Assembly (NCBI GenBank): GCA_036307305.1
Contig: JAXJXV010000017.1
Span: 1-26,350, forward strand
DNA length: 26,350 nucleotides
Source: SIG607 sp036307305
Lineage (GTDB): Bacteria > Bacillota > Clostridia > Oscillospirales > Acutalibacteraceae
Direction of reading: 5' to 3'
Made by a program: the position numbers and the translations under genes. Positions 14,776 to 21,848 of this stretch are shown here, one piece after another. Every line of letters begins with the position of its first letter. Within the stretch, counting starts at the first letter, position 1. The notes beneath the pieces are model-generated. The model searched no databases. It saw only the letters and a program-made list of their open reading frames with translations, and was not told the origin of the DNA.

Positions 14776-17400
14776 TTAATTTTTGCTAATCCAATATTTT
14801 ACAAGCTTTACAAATTCCGTTATTATAACGGGGATAAAAATCAGTAAAGCAGTAACAAGATACATATTAAGGGGAAGTAAAACTAGTCCAAAAGCTTTGC
14901 CAACAGGGGTAAACAGAACTATAAACATAAGCAATATTGAAAATAGCGAAGCTAGATTAAGGCTTTTATTACTGAACACACCGATGCTGAAAAGGGAATG
15001 GTCGCTTCGCATATTGTATGCGTGAATTGCCTGTGATAAGCCGAGTACGGCAAATGCCATTGTTCTTCCACTTGCAAGAGCGTCTGTGCCGCCGATAGCG
15101 TATTTTTGTCCTAAAGCAAAGGCTATAAGGGAGAGTACAGCAAATAAAATACCTTGAAGAACTATTTTTAAACCCAAACCGTTTGCAAATAAGCCTTGAT
15201 TTTTTGGCTTTGGTTTTGCATTCATAACGTCTTTTTCTACAGCTTCCATTCCAAGTGCAATAGCAGGGAAGCTGTCTGAAACAAGGTTTATCCATAATAG
15301 CTGCATTGAAAGGAAAGGGGATTTTTGCCATATAAGCATAGATATAAACACACAAAGAACTTCGCCGATGTTAGTACCCAGCAAAAAGCCTACGACCTTG
15401 CGAATGTTTGCATAAATGCCTCTGCCTTCTTTTACGGCATCAACTATGGTAGCAAAATTGTCGTCGGTGAGCGTCATATCAGAAGCGCCTTTAGCAACGT
15501 CGGTACCCGTAATACCCATTGCACAGCCGATATCTGCAGCTTTAAGGGCAGGGGCGTCGTTTACGCCGTCGCCCGTCATAGAAACTACCTGCTCCTTTCT
15601 CTGCCACGCCTTGACTATTCTTATTTTGTTTTCAGGTGAAACTCTTGCATAAACGGAGATTTTTTCAACCTGTTCGTCAAGCTGACTGTCGCTCATTTCA
15701 TCAAGCTGAGCGCCTGTGATAGCAAGGTCGCCCTCTTCCAGAATACCAAGCTCTTTTGCAATAGCAGAGGCGGTAACTACATGGTCGCCTGTTATCATAA
15801 CCGCTTTTATACCTGCTTTTTTACAAAGAGCTACAGCCGCCTTTGCTTCGGGACGGGGAGGGTCAATCATACCCACAAGACCCATAAAGGTAAGTTTGTT
15901 TTCAAGCTCGTCACTGGTTAGATTTTCGGGCAACTCGTCAATTTCTTTATAAGCTATAGCAAGTACGCGCAAAGCGTTTTTGCTCATTTCCTCGGTAACC
16001 TCCTTAGCCTTTTGAAGATTACCCTTTATGCATCTTGCCGCCATCATATCAAAAGCGCCCTTCACGATTACTATCCTTTTAGAACCGATTATATTAACCG
16101 AGCTCATAAGCTTACGGTCGGAATCAAAGGGAAGTGAAGCAATTCTCTCATATTTGCCGTTTAAAGCTTCCTTTGTGCTTCCGTTAATGTAAGAGGCGTA
16201 TACGATAGCTGTTTCGGTGGGGTCGCCAATATGCTGAATTTCAGCGCCGTTTATAACGATACTTGCGTCACTGCACAAGGTTCCAAAATTCAGAAGTTCT
16301 TTTATTTCTTGAGAATTATGGTTGCTTATATTCTCTGTTTTCTCAGTTGCATCTAAATAGGCTTTAACAAGAGTCATTCTGTTTTGTGTTAATGTTCCCG
16401 TTTTATCTGAGCATATTATAGACGCGCTTCCCAAGGTTTCTACTGCGGGAAGCTTTCTTATGAGAGCGTTTTTCTTTACCATACGCTGTACGCCGATGGA
16501 AAGCACTACCGTTACGATAACGGGCAGACCCTCGGGAATAGCAGAAACGGCAAGAGAAACAGAGGTCATAAATATTTCGAGTATGGGTGTTTTAGCAAGT
16601 AGTCCCACTGCAAATATTACACCGCATATAATAAGCGCAAGTATTCCCAAATATTTTCCAAGTTGCGTAAGCTTTTGCTGTAAAGGGGTCTGAGCATCGT
16701 TTTCATCGCTTAACAGGTTGGCGATTTTTCCCATTTCGGTGTTCATACCCGTTGCAGTAACCACTGCTACGGCAGTGCCGTAGGTAATACTGCAACCTGA
16801 AAATACCATATTCGTGCGGTCGCCTATAGGAGCGTCTTTTTCAACTATAGCATCAGCATCCTTTTCACTTGGAACAGATTCACCCGTAAGAGCAGATTCC
16901 TCGCTTTTAAGACTGACAGAACGTATAAGTCTTGCATCGGCAGGTACAAAATCACCTGCTTCAAGCTTTATAATATCTCCCACAACAAGACGGTCTGCGC
17001 TGATAATCATTTCATTTTTATCTCTTATTACTCGGGCTGTGGGAGCAGACAAATTCTTAAGAGCGTCAAGCGCCTTTTCGGCTTTACCTTCCTGATAAAC
17101 GCCCATAAAAGCGTTCATAATAACTATTGAAATAATAAGGAAAGGTTCGAATAGCTCTCCCCAGTTTTTTTCTATACAGATAATAATGAATGATACAAGG
17201 GAAGCGGCAATTAATATGAGTATCATTACGTCTTTAAACTGGTCGAAAAAACGCTCAATGAAGCTCTTCTTTTTCTTTTCTTCAAGCTTATTAGGTCCGT
17301 GCATTTTGAGAAGCTCGTTAGCTGTAAGACTATCAAGACCTGTATTTTCTTTTACTTTATAAGAATCCAGTATATCAGTTATGGTGGTGTTGTGCGGCAA
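14776..17400 (-). CDS. Ca2+-type P-type ATPase (P2 family)
   Basis: 874 residues. N-terminal cation-ATPase domain; M1-M2 (about 55-105); actuator loop with LTGES (171-175); M3-M4 with PEGL (289-292), the cation-site motif of SERCA/PMCA-type pumps; phosphorylation motif DKTGTLT (D332); then nucleotide-binding and hinge parts with KGA, TGD and TGDGVND; and C-terminal M5-M10 with an NLVSDSFPA M6 motif. It should export Ca2+ (or Mn2+) using ATP. The start is TTG, preceded by a perfect AGGAGG (17409-17414) 8 bases upstream. It follows a CorC/HlyC-like gene on the same strand, but a terminator hairpin lies between them. Ion specificity is inferred. Confidence 0.92.
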   Translation of the reverse strand: MPHNTTITDILDSYKVKENTGLDSLTANELLKMHGPNKLEEKKKKSFIERFFDQFKDVMILILIAASLVSFIIICIEKNWGELFEPFLIISIVIMNAFMGVYQEGKAEKALDALKNLSAPTARVIRDKNEMIISADRLVVGDIIKLEAGDFVPADARLIRSVSLKSEESALTGESVPSEKDADAIVEKDAPIGDRTNMVFSGCSITYGTAVAVVTATGMNTEMGKIANLLSDENDAQTPLQQKLTQLGKYLGILALIICGVIFAVGLLAKTPILEIFMTSVSLAVSAIPEGLPVIVTVVLSIGVQRMVKKNALIRKLPAVETLGSASIICSDKTGTLTQNRMTLVKAYLDATEKTENISNHNSQEIKELLNFGTLCSDASIVINGAEIQHIGDPTETAIVYASYINGSTKEALNGKYERIASLPFDSDRKLMSSVNIIGSKRIVIVKGAFDMMAARCIKGNLQKAKEVTEEMSKNALRVLAIAYKEIDELPENLTSDELENKLTFMGLVGMIDPPRPEAKAAVALCKKAGIKAVMITGDHVVTASAIAKELGILEEGDLAITGAQLDEMSDSQLDEQVEKISVYARVSPENKIRIVKAWQRKEQVVSMTGDGVNDAPALKAADIGCAMGITGTDVAKGASDMTLTDDNFATIVDAVKEGRGIYANIRKVVGFLLGTNIGEVLCVFISMLIWQKSPFLSMQLLWINLVSDSFPAIALGMEAVEKDVMNAKPKPKNQGLFANGLGLKIVLQGILFAVLSLIAFALGQKYAIGGTDALASGRTMAFAVLGLSQAIHAYNMRSDHSLFSIGVFSNKSLNLASLFSILLMFIVLFTPVGKAFGLVLLPLNMYLVTALLIFIPVIITEFVKLVKYWISKN

Positions 17401-17424
17401 TTGTTTTTCCTCCTAAATAAAAAT

Positions 17425-17455
17425 AAGGGCAACGATAGTATTTACCGATGCCCTT
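17425..17455 (-). terminator. Hairpin with U-rich tail between corC-like and ATPase genes
   Basis: On the minus strand AAGGGCAUCGGUA pairs with UAUCGUUGCCCUU, with one U-U mismatch and one G-U pair, over a 5-base loop, and is followed by AUUUUUAUUU. The ATPase ribosome binding site (17409-17414) comes directly after. It could end the upstream message fully or limit read-through into the ATPase. Confidence 0.7.
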
Positions 17456-17461
17456 TGTTTA

Positions 17462-18784
17462 TTATTCCTCATCCTCAACGGACGGTTTTTCTCTGCCTGA
17501 AGTATTTACAGTAATTTCCTGAGCCATCATATCATCAGCCTTTGTAACGGTGATTGTAAGACCGTCAATTTCAAAGGTGTCTCCCTGAGCAGGAATTCCT
17601 TCGCCAAGCTGAGTGAGCCAACCGTTTACGGTTGCGGCTTCGCTTTCTTCCTCGGTTTCAAGGGAGAAATATTCAAAAAAGTCCTCTATGGAAACACTGC
17701 AAAGAACCTTTATGTTGTCTTCGTCAAGCTGAGTGAAATCCTCTACAGCTTCATCGCTTTCGTCCCATATTTCACCAACGATTTCCTCAAGTATGTCTTC
17801 CATAGTAACGATACCCGAGGTTTCGCCATACTCGTTTACAACGATTACGATGTGATTATGGTCGGTCTGCATATCCTTAAACAGTGTATCGAGATGTATT
17901 GATTCAGGAACGAATACGGGGGGCTGAATAGCGTTTTCAAGGGTGAAGTCGGGTTCGTTTTTGTGCAGGAGATAATCCTTTGTATAAAGAACACCCTCAA
18001 TATTATCGTGGGATTCGTTAAATACGGGAATTCTTGAATATCCCTCGTTTTCTATAACAGCGGTGATTTCTTCATCAGTTGAATCCACCGAAACGAAAGC
18101 GACAGATTTTCTTGGGGTCATAACGTCCTCTGCAGTCATTCTGTCAAGCTTGAAAACGTTTTTGATATACTCTATATCGTCCTGTTTCAGCGAACCCTCG
18201 TCGGCACCTGCATCTAGCATAAGTACGATATCTTCCTCTGAAACGGTTTCTTCCTTTTCGCTGGGGTCGATACCAAAAAGTCTTAATATACCGTTAGTGG
18301 TAACGGTGAGTAACCATATAATAGGACGTAGCACTGCAGTAAGAAAAGAAATTATTCCGCAAAAACTTGCAGAAAGCTTTTCTTTATGACGCATTGCAAT
18401 TCTTTTTGGAACAAGCTCACCAAGAACAAGTGTAAAGAATGAAAGTAATAATGTTATGACAACAACCGAAATATCGTTTACAAGGTCAGAGTGATTTGAA
18501 AAGAATTCGAATTTCCTTGTAAGATAGTCTGACAGTCTTTCGGCAAAGTTGTCGGCAGCAAATGCAGAGCCTAAAAAACCTGCAAGTGTAATTCCAATCT
18601 GAATGGTTGACAAAAACCTTGTGGGGTCCTCAATCATTTTAAGCATTTTGGCGGCTTTTTTATCGCCGTCCTCAGCCTGTGCTTCAACTTTTTTTGCATT
18701 AAGAGATATAACAGCTATTTCCGTAGCGGCAAAAAAAGCGTTAAGTAAAATCAGTATAAACTGTAAGAGCAGTTGTTTAAACAT
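17462..18784 (-). CDS. CorC/HlyC-type membrane protein (DUF21-CBS-CBS-CorC_HlyC)
   Basis: 440 residues. DUF21/CNNM transmembrane domain (about 1-190) starting with the family's FAATEIAVISLNA stretch; paired CBS domains (about 205-335) with EDVMTPR and the typical GxVTMEDILEEIVGEIWDE segment; and a C-terminal CorC_HlyC domain (about 350-430). Relatives are linked to Mg2+, Co2+ or Na+ homeostasis and are often loosely called hemolysins. CBS domains usually bind adenine nucleotides. A CGGAGG site (18797-18802) stands 12 bases before the ATG. It has a consensus promoter and a long structured leader. It precedes a cation ATPase, so a joint role in divalent-cation balance is plausible. Confidence 0.9.
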   Translation of the reverse strand: MFKQLLLQFILILLNAFFAATEIAVISLNAKKVEAQAEDGDKKAAKMLKMIEDPTRFLSTIQIGITLAGFLGSAFAADNFAERLSDYLTRKFEFFSNHSDLVNDISVVVITLLLSFFTLVLGELVPKRIAMRHKEKLSASFCGIISFLTAVLRPIIWLLTVTTNGILRLFGIDPSEKEETVSEEDIVLMLDAGADEGSLKQDDIEYIKNVFKLDRMTAEDVMTPRKSVAFVSVDSTDEEITAVIENEGYSRIPVFNESHDNIEGVLYTKDYLLHKNEPDFTLENAIQPPVFVPESIHLDTLFKDMQTDHNHIVIVVNEYGETSGIVTMEDILEEIVGEIWDESDEAVEDFTQLDEDNIKVLCSVSIEDFFEYFSLETEEESEAATVNGWLTQLGEGIPAQGDTFEIDGLTITVTKADDMMAQEITVNTSGREKPSVEDEE

Positions 18785-18975
18785 ACGACTTGATATCCTC
18801 CGTTTTTTTGTTAAAAGTTTTCATTGATTTTTAAAATACTAATTGCGGTTATAAGCTATAAAACCGATTTTATATCCCAATGAACAGCTTTTGACAGGAG
18901 ATTTTTCGACTATCAAGTCAAAGCAACTACTTCGGGGTAGCGGATCCACAAAACCAACTCCGTTTCTATATTAAT
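18785..18975 (-). promoter_or_regulatory. Structured 5' leader RNA of the corC-like gene (possible riboswitch)
   Basis: About 190 bases separate the predicted start (near 18975) from the ATG. The RNA can fold into a three-way junction. P1 is GGAG (18958-18961) with CUCC (18897-18900). One hairpin is CUAC/GUAG (18937-18940 with 18927-18930). Another is GACU/AGUC, extendable to 6 bp (18916-18921 with 18906-18911). A separate hairpin, CGGUU/AACCG with further pairs, lies at 18846-18866. The CUCC strand of P1 could instead pair with GGAG of the ribosome binding site (18798-18801), offering a switch. I do not recognise M-box, yybP-ykoY, NiCo, fluoride or ydaO cores. Identity as a riboswitch is inferred. 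Confidence 0.45.
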
Positions 18976-18981
18976 GGTAGT

Positions 18982-19010
18982 ATTATACTATATATTATAC
19001 AAATAGTCAA
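18982..19010 (-). promoter_or_regulatory. Sigma-A promoter of the corC-like gene
   Basis: On the minus strand TTGACT (19005-19010), a 17-base spacer and TATAAT (18982-18987). Near-consensus, just after the lactate permease terminator. Confidence 0.85.
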
Positions 19011-19016
19011 GAAAAT

Positions 19017-19055
19017 AAAGCCCCTCTAAAACATTTGTGATTTTAGAAGAGCTTT
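19017..19055 (-). terminator. Terminator of the lactate permease gene
   Basis: A 15-bp stem (19041-19055 with 19017-19031) has a 9-base loop. On the minus strand the two imperfect positions become G-U pairs, while on the plus strand they are C-A mismatches, so the hairpin is built for the minus transcript. The sequence that follows is UAUUUUCUU. Confidence 0.8.
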
Positions 19056-19086
19056 ACCGGATTTGTTTAATATGAAAGTTGTGTTT

Positions 19087-20700
19087 TTAAATTGCTAAAG
19101 CAATATAGAAAACAACTATTGTAACGACAGCGTAAATCAGCATAGGAATAATATTGGTTTTAATAAGTTTGCCTTCTTTGCCCGTTATACCGATTGTTGC
19201 ACTGGCGGCGACGGCATTGTTGATGCAAACCATATTACCTACAGCGGCGCCGACACATTGCATAGAAATTATATAAACGGCAGGCAGGTCGAGAACCAAA
19301 GCTGTATTGTACTGAAGATTTGTAAACAGGTTCATAGAAACGGTTGCCGAGCCTGAAACAAAAGCGCCGAGAATACCGATAAAGGGAGCAATTATAACAT
19401 AAAGCTTTTCACCAACCATAGCCAGAGCGTTTGCCATAGTATCAAGCATACTTATTCCGTCAATGTTTTTGAATTTCATAACCTCTACGAGAGCAAGTCC
19501 GAAAAGCAAAGCAAGAGCGGCGGAGGATACCTGTTTTAAGGTAGATTTCCAGGAATCCTTGATTTGCTCTCTGTTCATTTTATGAATGAAATTTGTGAGC
19601 AGCGCAATAATGATGAAGAAGGTACCGGGTAAGTATGCCCATTTAAGACTCCAGTCAAGATTATCGAAGCCTAAAATGTTTGAAATACCTACAACGAACG
19701 GTGCGCCTCCTGTGAGGAGAGATTTAATTTTCAACTGCGGAATACGGGTGATAACGAGAATGGTTGCAATCAGCAGATAAGGAATCCAAGCTTTGATAAG
19801 GGACATATTAGACTCCTTTGCAGGTGTAACCTTAGCGGTGGACAGCCACTGACTGTCCCACTGAGCAGGGTTGCCGAAATCCCAAACGGTTTTTGGTGTA
19901 AGAAAATTATTTTTAGCTGCAATAACGGTGAGAGCTATTGAAATAAGCGCGGCAATAAGGGAAGCAAATTCGTAGCCTATAAAGATAGAAGTGAGCAGTA
20001 GGGGAACCGCAAAGGTAAGTCCTGTGAAAATAGCAAAGGGGGCTGCCTTTAAAGCTGGTTTAAAGGACTTTTCGGGTCCGAAGATTTTGGTGGTCATCAT
20101 AAGAACTATGAGAGGCAAAAAAACAGCCATTATAGCATGGGGCAGTGCCGTCCAAAAAGCAAAGTCAGATACGAATTCAGTATCGCCGACAAGACCTAAA
20201 ACCGACAATGCGGCGGTTACAGGTGTTCCTACTGCGCCGAAGGAAACGGCGGTCGAGTCAAAAATAAGAGCAATCATAGCGGCGGCAACAGGGGGGAAGC
20301 CCAGACTTACCATAAGAGGTCCTGCAAGTGCGGCAGGAGTACCGAAGCCTGCGGCTGCCTCGATAAACGAGCAGAATGAAAATCCGATTATACAGGCCTG
20401 AACACGCTTATCGGGGCTTATATTCATAAAGCCTTTGTTAATGGCTGAGGTAGCGCCTGATGCTTTTAAGGTGTTCATTACGAGAATTGCGCCTGTTATA
20501 ATAATCAGCACGTCAAAAGAGCTGAGCATACCGTAAAACGAGCTTCCTATAAGGGCTTTAATATCAATACCCCAAAAGAAGAAGGCGAAAATCCCTGCGG
20601 CTATCCAGGAAATAAGAAGACAGCGACGGGCAGGCCAGTTAAATACCATCATAAGTATCAGCGTGGCTAAAATGGGCAAAAAGGCTATTATTGCTAACAT
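19087..20700 (-). CDS. L-lactate permease family transporter (LctP/LldP)
   Basis: 537 residues, mostly hydrophobic with about 12-14 membrane segments. Strong family blocks include SFCSFIEAAAGFGTPAALAGPLM, FDSTAVSFGAVGTPV, and near the C-terminus FVSGSATVSMNLF and a GNMVCINNAVAASATIG region. It should move lactate (and perhaps glycolate) with protons across the cytoplasmic membrane. The frame opens at a TTG (20712), but ATG 20700 follows GGAGG (20703-20709 region) at good spacing and is preferred. It has its own promoter and terminator. It lies downstream of the AraC gene on the same strand, so a link to the glycyl radical enzyme cluster is possible but unproven. Confidence 0.92.
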   Translation of the reverse strand: MLAIIAFLPILATLILMMVFNWPARRCLLISWIAAGIFAFFFWGIDIKALIGSSFYGMLSSFDVLIIITGAILVMNTLKASGATSAINKGFMNISPDKRVQACIIGFSFCSFIEAAAGFGTPAALAGPLMVSLGFPPVAAAMIALIFDSTAVSFGAVGTPVTAALSVLGLVGDTEFVSDFAFWTALPHAIMAVFLPLIVLMMTTKIFGPEKSFKPALKAAPFAIFTGLTFAVPLLLTSIFIGYEFASLIAALISIALTVIAAKNNFLTPKTVWDFGNPAQWDSQWLSTAKVTPAKESNMSLIKAWIPYLLIATILVITRIPQLKIKSLLTGGAPFVVGISNILGFDNLDWSLKWAYLPGTFFIIIALLTNFIHKMNREQIKDSWKSTLKQVSSAALALLFGLALVEVMKFKNIDGISMLDTMANALAMVGEKLYVIIAPFIGILGAFVSGSATVSMNLFTNLQYNTALVLDLPAVYIISMQCVGAAVGNMVCINNAVAASATIGITGKEGKLIKTNIIPMLIYAVVTIVVFYIALAI

Positions 20701-20748
20701 AGTGACCTCCAAAAATATAACGGAAAATTGCTTTTATTTTTTTGAAAA

Positions 20749-20775
20749 ATTCCAAAGGCAGACAGCCTTTGGAAT
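20749..20775 (-). promoter_or_regulatory. Terminator-like hairpin at the 5' end of the lactate permease mRNA
   Basis: A perfect 11-bp stem, ATTCCAAAGGC/GCCTTTGGAAT with a 5-base loop, is followed on the minus strand by UUUUUC. It begins only a few bases after the predicted transcription start (near 20781) and ends about 48 bases before the ATG. It may be an attenuator, a 5' stabiliser, or a terminator for the AraC transcript arriving from upstream. Confidence 0.6.
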
Positions 20776-20787
20776 GATACCGTATTT

Positions 20788-20816
20788 ATATTATTATAGA
20801 CTAAAAGGTTTGTCAA
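20788..20816 (-). promoter_or_regulatory. Sigma-A promoter of the lactate permease gene
   Basis: On the minus strand TTGACA (20811-20816), a 17-base spacer, then TAATAT (20788-20793). It lies between the AraC gene and the permease. Confidence 0.75.
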
Positions 20817-20890
20817 TATCAAAAAGCCTGTGAAAAGTACCGAAAATTTTAGACAATTAAGGGGTGACGTTTGTGACGGCACCACTTAGT

Positions 20891-21682
20891 TTATTTATTG
20901 TTTCTGTATTCTGTGGGCGTTAAAAAAGTTTTTTTCTTAAAAGCTTTGCTGAACTGATAAATATCGGAGTAGCCAAGCATATCGCTTATATCCGAAACAC
21001 TGTATTTTTCGTTATCAAGAAGCTCTTTTGCAAGGTGAATTTTTAAATTAATTGCATATTCCTTTGGCGTCATATTGAAATGGGAAAAGAACAGAGTATT
21101 AAAGTATTTAGGACTTATATTACTCATACTGTAAAGAGTTTCAATACGAAAAGAACCATCGGTATAATGCTCGTGAAGATAGTTTACGGCATTCTTTATT
21201 TTATTGTAATTTTGAGGATGTGAAGCTTTTTGGTACTGCTTTTCAAGAAGCGAAAAAATCTTGTAGATTATACTCATACATTCTGATTTATAACCTGTTT
21301 TTTTCTTTTTCCATACCTTTTCGGCTGTGGTAAATAAATCGTTAATTGCTGAGATTTCATCAAGCTTTACTTTGAATGGACGGCAGTTATCAGGCATTTC
21401 AAATTCAAAATCAATGCATATAACTACGCTTGTGTCGCCCATAAGCTCAATAGTATATGCTTCGCCTTTTGGTATAAATAAAATGGAACAAGGGGAAGCA
21501 GTTATACTTTTATCTTTGAAGTTATATTTTTCATTACCCTCTTTTGTAAATAATAAACCGCTATGGGCTCTGCCGCGGTTAATCATAGGATAATGACGTT
21601 TATCGTCTATGTATGTATGCGCGAGATTCACTTCAAAAATTTGCATACTGTTTAAAAAATCAGAAATGTTAATTTTAAGCAC
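20891..21682 (-). CDS. AraC family transcriptional regulator
   Basis: Up to 263 residues. The N-terminal half (about 15-110) looks like a cupin ligand-sensing domain with HYPMINRGRAHSGLLF and a SILFIPKGEAYTIEL strand. The C-terminal about 95 residues form the double helix-turn-helix: first helix pair around ETLYSMSNISPKYFNTLF, second with VSDISDMLGYSDIYQFSKAFKK and the closing TPTEYR. It is divergent from the glycyl radical enzyme gene, the usual layout for a local activator responding to the enzyme's substrate. The start is uncertain. GTG 21682 is the longest, but the AGGCGG site is very close to it. ATG 21646 is an alternative without a clear ribosome binding site. Confidence 0.88.
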   Translation of the reverse strand: MLKINISDFLNSMQIFEVNLAHTYIDDKRHYPMINRGRAHSGLLFTKEGNEKYNFKDKSITASPCSILFIPKGEAYTIELMGDTSVVICIDFEFEMPDNCRPFKVKLDEISAINDLFTTAEKVWKKKKTGYKSECMSIIYKIFSLLEKQYQKASHPQNYNKIKNAVNYLHEHYTDGSFRIETLYSMSNISPKYFNTLFFSHFNMTPKEYAINLKIHLAKELLDNEKYSVSDISDMLGYSDIYQFSKAFKKKTFLTPTEYRNNK

Positions 21683-21705
21683 CGCCTATTCTTTTTCTTT
21701 GTTTT

Positions 21706-21734
21706 ATTATACTTTTTTAAAAATGTAAATGCAA
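21706..21734 (-). promoter_or_regulatory. Promoter of the araC-like gene
   Basis: On the minus strand TTGCAT (21729-21734), a 17-base spacer, then TATAAT (21706-21711), shortly before the start codon. Confidence 0.65.
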
Positions 21735-21737
21735 CTG

Positions 21738-21760
21738 TTTTTGAAAAATATATTCAAAAA
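21738..21760. promoter_or_regulatory. Inverted repeat in the divergent promoter region
   Basis: TTTTTGAA (21738-21745) and TTCAAAAA (21753-21760) form an exact 8-bp inverted repeat with a 7-base centre. It sits 3 bases upstream of the regulator's -35 and about 20 bases upstream of the enzyme operon's -35, a good place for a shared operator. AT-rich, so not conclusive. Confidence 0.4.
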
Positions 21761-21779
21761 ATAACAAAATCTCAGCTTT

Positions 21780-21808
21780 TTGACATTTTAAAAAAGTAGA
21801 ATTAATGT
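21780..21808 (+). promoter_or_regulatory. Promoter of the glycyl radical enzyme operon
   Basis: TTGACA (21780-21785), a 17-base spacer, then a poor -10, TAATGT (21803-21808). A perfect -35 with a weak -10 fits a promoter needing an activator such as the divergent AraC protein. Confidence 0.6.
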
Positions 21809-21848
21809 AAAATGAAATTAAAATAAAAAATTTTATTGAGGTGTTGTT

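Noticed and set aside
18785..18975. Known metal riboswitch (M-box, yybP-ykoY, NiCo) or T-box in the corC-like leader
   Set aside because: The conserved core sequences of these classes, and a T-box antiterminator sequence, are not present; it is kept only as an unnamed structured leader.
19087..20700. Lactate permease as a fourth gene of the glycyl radical enzyme cluster
   Set aside because: It has its own consensus promoter and terminator and points away from the enzyme operon; a functional link is possible but not shown by the sequence.
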